A stretch of DNA of 9,314 bases from an uncultured bacterium (GTDB lineage Bacteria; Patescibacteriota; Minisyncoccia; Moranbacterales; GWC2-37-73): assembly GCA_903824515.1 (NCBI GenBank), contig CAIJXA010000091.1, positions 1 to 9,314 on the forward strand, in the 5' to 3' direction. Every line of letters starts with the position of its first letter. Positions within the stretch are counted from its first letter, which is position 1. Position numbers and translations under genes: made by a program. This document shows positions 1 through 6,552 of this stretch, piece by piece. Under the pieces are notes generated by a model, which ran no database searches, was not told where the DNA came from, and saw only the letters and a list, made by a program, of their open reading frames with translations.

Positions 1-19
1 AACTAAATTAATAAAAAAA

Positions 20-343
20 ATGAGCAAAGAACTCGAATTTACAGATCAAAATTTCGATCAAGAAGTTATTAAAGCAAATGTACCAGTGTTGGTTGATTTT
101 TGGGCTCCTTGGTGTGGACCCTGCCAAATGATGGGACCAATTCTTAAAGAACTCGCTGAAGCTATTGGAGATAAAGCTAACATTGGAAAGCTTAATGTGG
201 ATGAAAATCCAGCCACTTCCTCACAATATGAGATTATGTCAATTCCAGCAATCAAGATTTTCAAAGGCGGCGTTGTCGTCAAGGAATTTGTTGGCGTGCA
301 GTCTGCAGAAAATCTGAAGAAAGCCTTGGCGGAGTTGGCATAG
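20..343 (+). CDS. trxA: Thioredoxin
   Basis: A 107-residue cytoplasmic thiol-disulfide oxidoreductase that reduces protein disulfides and is normally recharged by thioredoxin reductase. The whole protein is one thioredoxin fold. The active site is W31-C32-G33-P34-C35, preceded by the buried D26 in a VDFWAPW context. The cis-proline is P76 in the segment SIPAIKIFKGG, where Ala replaces the usual Thr after the proline. Length and numbering match classical E. coli-type thioredoxin, with no signal peptide or membrane segment. The ATG at 20 gives a complete domain, but no SD is visible in the A-rich 19 bases before it, and the promoter lies outside the window. It is followed by an intrinsic terminator at 449-473, so it ends its transcription unit. 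No reductase gene is seen here. The identification is firm. Confidence 0.97.
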   Translation: MSKELEFTDQNFDQEVIKANVPVLVDFWAPWCGPCQMMGPILKELAEAIGDKANIGKLNVDENPATSSQYEIMSIPAIKIFKGGVVVKEFVGVQSAENLKKALAELA

Positions 344-448
344 AGAGGGAGGTAATCAGGGGGTAAAGTTTATAAAAAGAAGAATTTCATTTTGCACATA
401 GCATGTAGTGAAATGCAAGTGAAATATTGAATATACAATCTGAAAAAG

Positions 449-473
449 CCATCTTTTGAAAGATGGTTTTTTT
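449..473 (+). terminator. Intrinsic terminator after thioredoxin
   Basis: A stem CCATCTT (449-455) and AAGATGG (460-466) closes a four-base loop and runs directly into seven T, then G and six more T. An A-rich run lies before the stem. It is placed about 105 bases after the thioredoxin stop codon and fits a Rho-independent terminator. Confidence 0.88.
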
Positions 474-478
474 GTTTT

Positions 479-520
479 TTAACTTGATTACAATATTTCA
501 ATGGATTGTAATCAAGTTAA
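479..520. repeat. Perfect 16-bp inverted repeat
   Basis: The arms TTAACTTGATTACAAT (479-494) and ATTGTAATCAAGTTAA (505-520) are exact reverse complements around a 10-base spacer (495-504). It starts within the T-tract of the thioredoxin terminator and has no T-tract on its own 3' side on either strand, so it is not itself a typical terminator. It could be a structured RNA or DNA element, an operator for a dimeric regulator, or a remnant of a small mobile repeat. No function can be assigned. Confidence 0.75.
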
Positions 521-569
521 GTGTCGCATGGGTTGTAGCTTCCGGATAGTCTTTGGGTGGGATGAAATG

Positions 570-599
570 TTTCAATCTGGGTAATTCTAATAGTATAAA
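570..599 (+). promoter_or_regulatory. Weak sigma70-like promoter candidate for the CapA-like gene
   Basis: TTTCAA at 570-575 and TATAAA at 594-599 are 18 bases apart, upstream of the start at 645. The -35 element is a poor match. The placement between an upstream terminator and the gene is the main support. Confidence 0.35.
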
Positions 600-644
600 A
601 GGGTTTTAAGGAAAGAGAAAGAGTGGTATATTTAAGTTGCTCTA

Positions 645-1634
645 ATGAAGAACCACAAACTTAAAAAAATAATCCCCTTGGCAATTTTGCTAATCAGTTT
701 TGTTTTGATTGGCTTGTTTTTTGTTGGGCAAAAAATTGTTTCGTTTGAGTCAGAAAAATTGGCAAAAGAAAACGAGCAGGCAAGCAAGGACGCAAATAGC
801 AATTTAGGCAAATCTGTGAGAATCCTTTTTGTGGGGGACATGATGTTTGATCGCTATATCAGGCAGATTGCCGAGAAAAAAGGCAGCGACTCTATTTTTG
901 CTGGAACTATTAAAATTCTTTCAGAAAATGATTTAGTGGTTGGCAACCTGGAGGGACCAATCACGGACAAGCCTTCAGCCAGTGTTGGTAGCGAAATTGG
1001 CGCCCATGACAACTATATCTTCACTTTCAGCCCGAGCATTGCGGCTGATCTTTGGAAAAATAATATTAAACTTGTAAGCATCGGAAATAATCATATTTTG
1101 AATTTTGGAGCTGGCGGTCTTGCTCAGACCAAGGAAAATTTGCGCAGTAGTAAAATTGATTTTTTTGGGGATCCAGCTGGCGAAAAAAGAATTGCCACTT
1201 GGAGCAAAGATGGTTTGAAGTTGGCTTTTGTTAGCTTTAACCAATTTGAAAAAGATGGAAGTGCCAAAACAATGAACGACATTGTGTCTGCCAAGCAAAT
1301 GAATGTAGACATAATTATTCTGTACGCTCACTGGGGAAAGGAATTTATGGCCGAGCCTGAGGCAACAATCAAAGAATTGGCTCATCGCTTTGTTGATGGT
1401 GGAGCGGACTTGATTATCGGCAGCCATCCGCATGTGGTTCAGGGCAAGGAACAATATCAAGGCAAAATGATTTATTATTCACTTGGTAATTTTATTTTCG
1501 ATCAATATTTCAGTCCTGAAACGCAAAAAGGTTTGGCTGTTCAGCTTGAAATTAATTCAAAAGACAAAAAAATCATTTCCAGGGAATTTTCAGTTGTCAT
1601 GAAGGCAGCTGGGCAAACTGTCGTAAGCAATTGA
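645..1634 (+). CDS. CapA/PgsA-type metallophosphatase-fold protein, membrane anchored
   Basis: A 329-residue protein of the PGA_cap (CapA) family, a calcineurin-like phosphoesterase fold found in poly-gamma-glutamate capsule proteins and in many uncharacterised envelope proteins. A hydrophobic segment at residues 9-28 after a lysine-rich start indicates an N-terminal anchor, with the domain outside the membrane. Family motifs appear in order: GDMMFDR (D65), NLEGP (101-105), GNNH (147-150), YAHWG (227-231), GSHPH (259-263) and SLGNF (279-283), so the likely metal-binding Asp, Asn and His residues are present. Residues 30-56 form a charged linker. An in-frame TAA at 633-635 rules out a longer N-terminus, and no good SD precedes the ATG. 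No other capsule-synthesis genes (CapB, CapC) are nearby, so a role in polyglutamate export is not supported; a surface phosphoesterase or polymer-handling role is an inference. Confidence 0.92.
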   Translation: MKNHKLKKIIPLAILLISFVLIGLFFVGQKIVSFESEKLAKENEQASKDANSNLGKSVRILFVGDMMFDRYIRQIAEKKGSDSIFAGTIKILSENDLVVGNLEGPITDKPSASVGSEIGAHDNYIFTFSPSIAADLWKNNIKLVSIGNNHILNFGAGGLAQTKENLRSSKIDFFGDPAGEKRIATWSKDGLKLAFVSFNQFEKDGSAKTMNDIVSAKQMNVDIIILYAHWGKEFMAEPEATIKELAHRFVDGGADLIIGSHPHVVQGKEQYQGKMIYYSLGNFIFDQYFSPETQKGLAVQLEINSKDKKIISREFSVVMKAAGQTVVSN

Positions 1635-1674
1635 TCAAACTGTTTCGAAATTAAGCTGAATTTAGGCTTCAAAT

Positions 1675-1695
1675 GCGCCGCAAAGGCGCTTTTTT
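1675..1695 (+). terminator. Intrinsic terminator after the CapA-like gene
   Basis: The stem GCGCC (1675-1679) and GGCGC (1685-1689) surrounds the loop GCAAA and is followed by six T. It lies 40 bases past the stop codon. Confidence 0.85.
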
Positions 1696-1726
1696 CGTTT
1701 CCAGCAAAGAGCGGCGGCTGCAGACA

Positions 1727-1755
1727 TTGACAATCTTTGAAATATGATGTATAGT
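1727..1755 (+). promoter_or_regulatory. Sigma70 promoter of the first secreted paralog
   Basis: TTGACA (1727-1732) and TATAGT (1750-1755) are separated by exactly 17 bases, between the preceding terminator and the start codon at 1814. This is a near-consensus housekeeping promoter. Confidence 0.85.
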
Positions 1756-1800
1756 TAATGGTTAGTGTCTGGGGTAGTTATTTTAAAAAAACATTCAAAA

Positions 1801-1806
1801 AAGGGG
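1801..1806 (+). promoter_or_regulatory. Shine-Dalgarno of the first secreted paralog
   Basis: AAGGGG lies seven bases before the ATG at 1814. It fixes that start, which also gives a clean signal peptide. Confidence 0.75.
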
Positions 1807-1813
1807 TACAAGC

Positions 1814-2671
1814 ATGAAGAAAATCGCAGCTTTGCTGGTTGTTGGATTACTCTTGATAGTAGGCTCAGCTCAGGTTTCCGCCTATAAAAAAGATAATCTT
1901 GAATTGAGAAAAAAAATTAGCGTCCAGTGGCTTGCTGCTGGGGATGAGGTTGCAACGGCAACAAAAAATGAAGACGCCATGGTGATTATGAAGTTTTTGC
2001 GAGAATCTGCTTATCTTAGCCAGCCGACATTTAATGCAGGAGGTTTGGCGGCCAAGGTCATCCAAGCACCCACTGGCAAAAGATATCACCTTTGTTTTGT
2101 GCCCTTGCTATCTTCTGATCGAAACGTCAGCAAACACTGGCAAGAGGCAGTTGATGAAAATCAAAGCGCTTTTTTCCTGGAAGGAGTCAATCCCTTGGTG
2201 GTGCTGAAGGAAAGTGGTAAATTCTCAAGAACATGGCAGGGCTTGATTCTTATTCATGAAGGCGGCCATGCGCTCATGAGGGCCGATGGTGAAAACATGC
2301 TTGGCTCCACGCAGGATCCTTTGCTCAGAAAATCAATTGAAGAGTTTTATGCTTATCAATTGGAAACCGCAATGGTGGAAAAACTTGGGGGTCAGGCCTA
2401 TCAAAAACTTTTGCAGGAAGAAGCCGTAAGGCTTGAAAAAAGTTATTTCAAGCAAAAAATATTTTTGATGCCTGATTATGCTCGTTACTACGGACGTCTC
2501 GAAAAGATTTTTGGAAGATCAAATTCTAAATTCGAAGTCGGTGTTCGGGGCTCGGTGTTTTGGATAAATTCAGTTTTCCATCTCATTGACACAACTTGCA
2601 AGAGAGAAGAAAGAGAACAGTGTAAGCTTGATTTCCTCCTGAGCGCCTACAAGAGTGGCAGCATGCAATGA
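1814..2671 (+). CDS. Secreted protein with a zinc-peptidase-like HEGGH motif (paralog 1)
   Basis: A 285-residue protein of no family I can name. Residues 1-23 form a signal peptide (Lys-rich start, Leu/Val core, VSA before Y24), so the mature protein is probably exported. The segment H148-E149-G150-G151-H152 fits the HEXXH signature of zincin metalloproteases, sits in a hydrophobic context (LILI before it), and is followed 24-25 residues later by E176-E177 in EEFYAYQLE, a plausible position for a third zinc ligand as in gluzincins. The C-terminal block at 220-259 is the best conserved part shared with the next gene. Metal binding and proteolysis are inferred from the motif alone; substrate is unknown. 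It has its own promoter, SD and terminator, so it is a single-gene unit. The HEGGH could be coincidental, but its position and context make a peptidase-like fold reasonable. Confidence 0.85.
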   Translation: MKKIAALLVVGLLLIVGSAQVSAYKKDNLELRKKISVQWLAAGDEVATATKNEDAMVIMKFLRESAYLSQPTFNAGGLAAKVIQAPTGKRYHLCFVPLLSSDRNVSKHWQEAVDENQSAFFLEGVNPLVVLKESGKFSRTWQGLILIHEGGHALMRADGENMLGSTQDPLLRKSIEEFYAYQLETAMVEKLGGQAYQKLLQEEAVRLEKSYFKQKIFLMPDYARYYGRLEKIFGRSNSKFEVGVRGSVFWINSVFHLIDTTCKREEREQCKLDFLLSAYKSGSMQ

Positions 2672-2683
2672 TGCTTTCGACAG

Positions 2684-2719
2684 CCCTACTTTATATTGAT
2701 ATATAGAGTAGGGTTTTTT
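2684..2719 (+). terminator. Intrinsic terminator after paralog 1
   Basis: The arms at 2684-2696 (CCCTACTTTATAT) and 2701-2713 (ATATAGAGTAGGG) pair over 13 bases with one wobble around a four-base loop, followed by six T. A nearly identical terminator follows the second paralog. Confidence 0.92.
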
Positions 2720-2748
2720 GATGAAAATAGTTTTGAAATGGCTTCTTT

Positions 2749-2779
2749 TTGTCATAATTTTGAAGCTACAATGTATAAC
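2749..2779 (+). promoter_or_regulatory. Promoter candidate of the second secreted paralog
   Basis: TTGTCA (2749-2754) and TATAAC (2774-2779) are 19 bases apart. The stretch between them shares TTTGAA and ATG-TATA with the promoter of paralog 1 at matching places, with a two-base length difference, so it looks like the duplicated and diverged promoter. The long spacer suggests it is weaker. Confidence 0.5.
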
Positions 2780-2820
2780 TATAGACTAGCGTTTAAAATT
2801 GTTACTTAAAAAAAGTCAAA

Positions 2821-2827
2821 AAAAGGT
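2821..2827 (+). promoter_or_regulatory. Shine-Dalgarno of the second secreted paralog
   Basis: AAAAGGT lies a few bases before the ATG at 2832. It supports that ATG over the in-frame TTG at 2799. Confidence 0.6.
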
Positions 2828-2831
2828 AAAA

Positions 2832-3608
2832 ATGAGAAAAATCTTAGCTTTATTGTTGTTTGTTGGGGTGTTTTTTTTGACTAATTTGATTTATGCTTCA
2901 GAAAAAACAAAGTCAACAATGAAAATTGATGTTGCCCGGCAGTGGCTTTCTGCTGGCAATGATGTAGTAAAAAGAACAAAAAATAATGATGCTGCGGTCA
3001 TTATGCGATATCTGCAGGATTCATTTCATCTGAATAATCTCACATTTAGCGATGAGGGATTGGCTACTCAGGTTCTGAAAAATGCCAGAGAACATCCGAT
3101 TTGCATTGAGACTCTGCTTCTAGATTCCAGCGAGAAAAAAACCGCCAAGCGCTTGCTGGATAATCAGTTTTCTGAAGTTTGGAAAGGACTGATTTTGATT
3201 TATGAAGGTGGCCTTGCACTTGGCAATGTGGGAGGTGCTTATGATGAAATTAAAGATCCTGCGGAAAGAGGTGCGGTGGCAGCTTTTTGTGCTTATCAAC
3301 TCGAGACGGTTTTGCTCGAAAAAATCGGAGGAAAGGCCTATCATGACTTGATTGAGATTGAAGTCAAGCGTCTCAAGGGGTATTGTTTGGGAAAAGAACA
3401 TATAATTTTAGATCCTGACTATACTCTTTATCACGGGCGCCTTGAAAAAATATTTGGAAAATCAAACTCCAAATTAGAAGCAAATGTTCGCGGTTCAGCC
3501 TTTTGGATAAATTCAGTTTTCCATCTCATCGATTGGAAGTTTAAAGTCCAAGATGAGCGAGATGAACAAAAAGTTCTTTTTATTAAGCAGTTATTTCAAA
3601 AAGGTTAG
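2832..3608 (+). CDS. Secreted pseudoenzyme-like protein, paralog 2 lacking the HEXXH ligands
   Basis: A 258-residue homolog of the preceding gene. I chose the ATG at 2832 because it has an SD, gives a signal peptide (residues 1-22, cut after IYA) and matches the start of paralog 1; a frame from TTG at 2799 would add 11 Lys-rich residues. The core after the signal peptide and the block at 195-234 align closely with paralog 1 (32 of 40 identical by my count in the latter). The peptidase-like motif is changed: HEGGH becomes Y124-E-G-G-L128, and the downstream EE becomes A150-A151, so all candidate metal ligands are gone while E125 stays. About 20 residues before the motif are also missing relative to paralog 1. 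The frame is uninterrupted, which argues for a kept, non-catalytic role (binding, regulation or decoy) rather than decay. Function is unknown. Confidence 0.85.
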   Translation: MRKILALLLFVGVFFLTNLIYASEKTKSTMKIDVARQWLSAGNDVVKRTKNNDAAVIMRYLQDSFHLNNLTFSDEGLATQVLKNAREHPICIETLLLDSSEKKTAKRLLDNQFSEVWKGLILIYEGGLALGNVGGAYDEIKDPAERGAVAAFCAYQLETVLLEKIGGKAYHDLIEIEVKRLKGYCLGKEHIILDPDYTLYHGRLEKIFGKSNSKLEANVRGSAFWINSVFHLIDWKFKVQDERDEQKVLFIKQLFQKG

Positions 3609-3630
3609 AATTAAAGAGTATTGTTGTCAG

Positions 3631-3666
3631 CCCTACTTTATATTTTTGTATAGAGTAGGGTTTTTT
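3631..3666 (+). terminator. Intrinsic terminator after paralog 2
   Basis: The arms at 3631-3643 and 3648-3660 form a stem starting CCCTAC and ending GTAGGG, followed by six T and then GATG. Outer stem, T-tract and flanks (CAG before, GATG after) match the terminator at 2684-2719, differing mainly around the loop. Confidence 0.92.
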
Positions 3667-3902
3667 GATGCAAGTTTTCTTAGAGCCTGCTATAAATCTC
3701 ATGCCGAGTTAAAATTTGAAAATCTCATCAGAGCGCCAGTAATCCTCTGGGTGAAAAAACCTGAAAATCAAAAAGGGCTATTGAGATAATCCGACGAGAT
3801 TCGAAGGTTTTGCAGCCGAAATTTTCAGCTTTCAGTCGACAAGCATATTTTTTGCTTTATCCGGTGGGTGAGATTTCTGGTAGGCTCTTAAAACCAGATT
3901 CT
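3667..3902. other. Intergenic stretch before the mre operon, no gene seen
   Basis: Between the paralog 2 terminator and the mreB promoter, about 235 bases show no supported gene, RNA or repeat. An open frame running from inside paralog 2 to 3789 crosses the terminator and has no SD or recognisable protein features, so I do not call it. Confidence 0.5.
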
Positions 3903-3931
3903 TTGACAGAGTCCTTCATCTGACTTATGAT
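3903..3931 (+). promoter_or_regulatory. Sigma70 promoter of the mreBCD-mrdA operon
   Basis: TTGACA (3903-3908), a 17-base spacer and TATGAT (3926-3931) make a near-consensus promoter about 90 bases before the mreB start. The expected leader of about 80 bases contains a small imperfect hairpin around 3968-3993. Confidence 0.87.
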
Positions 3932-4018
3932 AACAGCAGGTAAAATTAGCTAAACAAAGGTACGAATCAAGATATTTTGTTGCGAAATATTTGTTTTTTG
4001 ATTGAAAATAAAATCATT

Positions 4019-5104
4019 ATGTTGAAAAAAATAAAGAACAATTTTCAGAAATATGTAGGTGAAATTTTTAGTAATCTCTCCAATGATATTGGGATTGATT
4101 TGGGAACTGCAAACACGTTGGTTTATGTTAAAGGCAAAGGGATTGTGATTAATGAACCTTCAGTTGTGGCAATCAACAAGCGCACGGGACAGGTTTTGGC
4201 AATTGGTCGAGAGGCAAAGAGAATGGTTGGCAAGACGCCTGGTCATATTGTGGCAACGCGCCCATTGGTTGACGGGGTGGTGAGTGATTTCGAAGTCACA
4301 ACCCAGATGCTCAAATATTTTATTGAAAAAGTAAGCAAGGATTCTTTTTCATTTTCTCCGCGTCCACGAGTTTTAATTGGCATCCCTTCTGTTATTACTG
4401 AAGTTGAAAAAAAAGCGGTGATTGATGCAGCCATGGCTGCTGGCGCACGAGAAGCATATCTGATCGAAGAACCGATGGCGGCAGCGATTGGCGCACGACT
4501 TCCAGTGACGGATGCTCGTGGAAACATGGTGGTTGATATTGGTGGAGGCACTTCGGAAATTGCCGTGATTTCATTGGGTGGCGTTGTAAGTGCACGCAGT
4601 CTTCGGGTGGCTGGCGACGAAATGAATGAAGATATCATTAGATATTGTCGAGACGAATTTAATCTTCTGATTGGAGAAAAAACTGCTGAAGATATTAAAA
4701 TTGCAGTTGGTAGCGCCTATGTCTTGAAAGATCAGCTTACGATTTCAATTCGGGGTCGCGACTTGGTCAGTGGCCTTCCAAAAGAAGTAATTGTTAATGA
4801 TGTTCAAATCCGAGAAGCAATTTCTCGCTCAATTAGAATTATTGTGAACAATGTAAAAACCGTGATTGAGGAAACTCCACCAGAACTTTTGTCAGACATC
4901 ATGCAGCGCGGGATTATTTTGGCTGGGGGTGGCAGCTTGATTAGGGGTTTGGACAAGCTAATTGCCAATCAAACGGAAATGCCAGTTCGCATGATGGAAG
5001 ACCCCTTAACCGCTGTAGTTCGTGGCACGGGAATTGTCCTGGAAGATTTGGAAGTTTTGAAACACGTTTTAGTTGAGGATCAAAGGGAGAAATCCTTTAA
5101 ATAA
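4019..5104 (+). CDS. mreB: Rod shape-determining protein MreB
   Basis: A 361-residue bacterial actin homolog that polymerises on the inner face of the membrane and positions lateral peptidoglycan synthesis. The ATP-binding signatures are all present: phosphate-1 loop with D23-I-G-I-D27-L-G-T-A-N-T, phosphate-2 loop D173-I-G-G-G-T-S-E, and adenosine loop A302-G-G-G-S306. I start at the ATG at 4019; the frame is open back to a TTG at 3977, but the added residues are not typical of MreB. Residues 1-20 before the core are Lys- and Phe/Ile-rich and could be the amphipathic membrane-binding helix known from other MreB proteins. No clear SD precedes the ATG. It is the first gene of the operon with mreC, mreD and mrdA downstream on the same strand. 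Confidence 0.96.
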   Translation: MLKKIKNNFQKYVGEIFSNLSNDIGIDLGTANTLVYVKGKGIVINEPSVVAINKRTGQVLAIGREAKRMVGKTPGHIVATRPLVDGVVSDFEVTTQMLKYFIEKVSKDSFSFSPRPRVLIGIPSVITEVEKKAVIDAAMAAGAREAYLIEEPMAAAIGARLPVTDARGNMVVDIGGGTSEIAVISLGGVVSARSLRVAGDEMNEDIIRYCRDEFNLLIGEKTAEDIKIAVGSAYVLKDQLTISIRGRDLVSGLPKEVIVNDVQIREAISRSIRIIVNNVKTVIEETPPELLSDIMQRGIILAGGGSLIRGLDKLIANQTEMPVRMMEDPLTAVVRGTGIVLEDLEVLKHVLVEDQREKSFK

Positions 5105-5165
5105 GAGTATTTTTTGTAGTTTTCTAAAAAGCTATGAAGCTAAGGTCTAAAAAGCTGATTAATAT

Positions 5166-5975
5166 ATGCAAAGATTTACTTCTACAAAATTGTTTAAAGT
5201 TTGCTTAATTTCCATTTTCTTCGGATGGCTTGTTTTTTTAAATCCAGTCGGAATTATAAACCCTATTAGAAATATATTTTTGGACGTGTTAGCTCCTTTT
5301 AAAAAGATTGCCTATACCCTTGCAGCTGCTACTGAGGGCGTCGGGGAATTTATTGGCTCTGTTGGCCAACTGAAGGTGGAAAATATGAAACTTTTGAATG
5401 AGAATCAGCGCTTGATTGGAGAAAAAGCCATGCTCGCTGACATGAAAAATGAAAATGATGACCTTCGAAATCAACTAAACTTGTTGCCACGAAATCAATT
5501 TAATTTGCTCGCAGCGACCATAATCAGTCAGGATCCAAACGGAATGGGAAATTGGTTGGAAATTGATAAGGGTAGTGAGGATAAAATAAGCGAAGGCATG
5601 CCAGTTATTGTTGCCAAAGGAATTCTCGTTGGACGCATTAGTGATGTTACGCGGCGAAATTCAAAAGTAATTTTATTGACAAATCCGAAAAGCGTTGTAA
5701 GTATCGCAACTGTAGAGACCGGAGCAAAGGGTATAGTCAGGGGTGAATATGGCCTGGGTCTTATTTTTGATATGATTCTTCAAACCGACACGGTTGCGAG
5801 CGGAAATGAAATTATCACTTCCGGAATTGGTAGCCAAATGCCGCGCGGACTATATGTGGGAACCGTTCAAAATGTTCATCCTTCAGATGATCACTTGTTT
5901 CAGCAAGCCGTGATTGTGTCGCCAATTCAGATTTCAAAATTGCAATTTGTTTTTGTGGTGGTTGGAAACAAATAA
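5166..5975 (+). CDS. mreC: Rod shape-determining protein MreC
   Basis: A 269-residue bitopic membrane protein that links MreB and MreD to the periplasmic or extracellular wall synthases and activates PBP2. Residues 1-8 are the cytoplasmic start, about 9-27 the membrane helix, about 67-105 a coiled-coil-like segment rich in Glu, Asn and Leu, and from about 113 the beta-barrel MreC domain, with typical family segments such as GNWLEIDKGS, ILVGRISDV, VILLTNPKS and GIVRGEYG. Length is normal for the family. The gene begins 61 bases after mreB with no terminator between them, so co-transcription is expected. The gap carries an 11-base direct repeat (5123-5133 and 5146-5156). No good SD precedes the ATG. 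Confidence 0.95.
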   Translation: MQRFTSTKLFKVCLISIFFGWLVFLNPVGIINPIRNIFLDVLAPFKKIAYTLAAATEGVGEFIGSVGQLKVENMKLLNENQRLIGEKAMLADMKNENDDLRNQLNLLPRNQFNLLAATIISQDPNGMGNWLEIDKGSEDKISEGMPVIVAKGILVGRISDVTRRNSKVILLTNPKSVVSIATVETGAKGIVRGEYGLGLIFDMILQTDTVASGNEIITSGIGSQMPRGLYVGTVQNVHPSDDHLFQQAVIVSPIQISKLQFVFVVVGNK

Positions 5976-6001
5976 ACTAAAAAGATTTTCGCCAATTTCC
6001 A

Positions 6002-6038
6002 TGGGAGCTCAGCTCCCTTTGTGGGATTTGAGCTCCCA
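6002..6038 (+). promoter_or_regulatory. Competing hairpins just upstream of mreD
   Basis: GGGAGC at 6003-6008 can pair with GCTCCC at 6012-6017 (three-base loop) or, extended to TGGGAGCTC (6002-6010), with GAGCTCCCA at 6030-6038. The two structures exclude each other and the second ends eight bases before the mreD ATG. Neither is followed by a T-tract, so they are not terminators. A role in mreD translation or mRNA processing is possible but inferred. Confidence 0.5.
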
Positions 6039-6045
6039 GTAACTT

Positions 6046-6552
6046 ATGAATAAAAAAATTATTTATGGCGGACTTATCCTGCTTGCAATCTTTTTTCAAT
6101 TGAGTTTTTTGCCAATATTTGTTGGGTCGAAATTATTGGGGGATGCTGTTTTGATGTTGGTCTTGGCGTTGGCAGTGATTGATGGCTTTGGCTTGACATT
6201 GGGTTGGGCGGTTGTGGCTGGGGCTTTGTATGATTTTGCATCCTATGCAACGTTCGGGCAGCACGTTATTATTTTTTTACTAGCGGTTTATGTGGTGAGC
6301 TTCTTTTCAAGAAGACTTTCAGTTGAAGTTAGGGGCACAGGCCTGCTGATGTTTTTTCTCTTCATTATCATTGTTACAATAATTTCAGATGCGATGTTGG
6401 TTGCCTTTTTTGTGTTTGGAGGCAAGTCGGTCAGACTTTTTTTTCAAGTTTTTGGAAATTTTGGATTAGTTACTTTTCAAGTTATGTGCAATTCGTTGTT
6501 GTTTTTTCTCTGGTTTAACATTATTAAGAAAATCAAGAAAAAGTTTTTATGA
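6046..6552 (+). CDS. mreD: Rod shape-determining protein MreD
   Basis: A 168-residue integral membrane protein, the third component of the MreBCD complex. It is almost wholly hydrophobic, with about five predicted helices (about residues 4-26, 33-62, 70-88, 98-124 and 130-160) and a positive C-terminus (IIKKIKKKFL). MreD sequences are poorly conserved, so the identification rests on length, topology, the LGDAVLMLVLALAVIDG-type segment and the position between mreC and mrdA. Its TGA stop overlaps the mrdA start by four bases (ATGA at 6549-6552), which suggests translational coupling. No SD is seen before the ATG; a pair of alternative hairpins occupies that region. Confidence 0.9.
   Translation: MNKKIIYGGLILLAIFFQLSFLPIFVGSKLLGDAVLMLVLALAVIDGFGLTLGWAVVAGALYDFASYATFGQHVIIFLLAVYVVSFFSRRLSVEVRGTGLLMFFLFIIIVTIISDAMLVAFFVFGGKSVRLFFQVFGNFGLVTFQVMCNSLLFFLWFNIIKKIKKKFL

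Larger units (their letters stand above)
344..644. other. Intergenic region between thioredoxin and the CapA-like gene
   Basis: About 300 bases with no convincing gene. It contains the thioredoxin terminator (449-473), the 16-bp inverted repeat (479-520) and a weak promoter candidate (570-599). The part at 344-448 shows only an imperfect inverted repeat (about 384-425). The part at 521-569 shows nothing recognisable; I found no tRNA-like cloverleaf. Confidence 0.6.

Noticed and set aside
384..425. Imperfect inverted repeat after thioredoxin (ATTTCA...TGCA / TGCAAGTGAAAT)
   Set aside because: Mismatches and an indel in the arms and AT-rich context make it weak; the true terminator is downstream.
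2799..2831. TTG start for the second secreted paralog
   Set aside because: It would place 11 Lys-rich residues before the signal peptide; the ATG at 2832 has an SD and matches paralog 1.
3553..3789. A 78-codon open frame overlapping the end of paralog 2
   Set aside because: It crosses the paralog 2 terminator, lacks an SD and shows no protein-like features.
3977..4018. Upstream TTG start extending MreB by 14 residues
   Set aside because: The extension is hydrophobic and atypical, has no SD, and the ATG at 4019 gives a normal MreB start with a basic amphipathic segment.
5123..5156. Direct repeat TCTAAAAAGCT twice, 23 bases apart, between mreB and mreC
   Set aside because: Short, AT-rich and without promoter or terminator features; kept only as a note.
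5134..5208. A 24-codon ORF in the mreB-mreC gap that overlaps mreC
   Set aside because: It has no SD and no recognisable features; likely chance.
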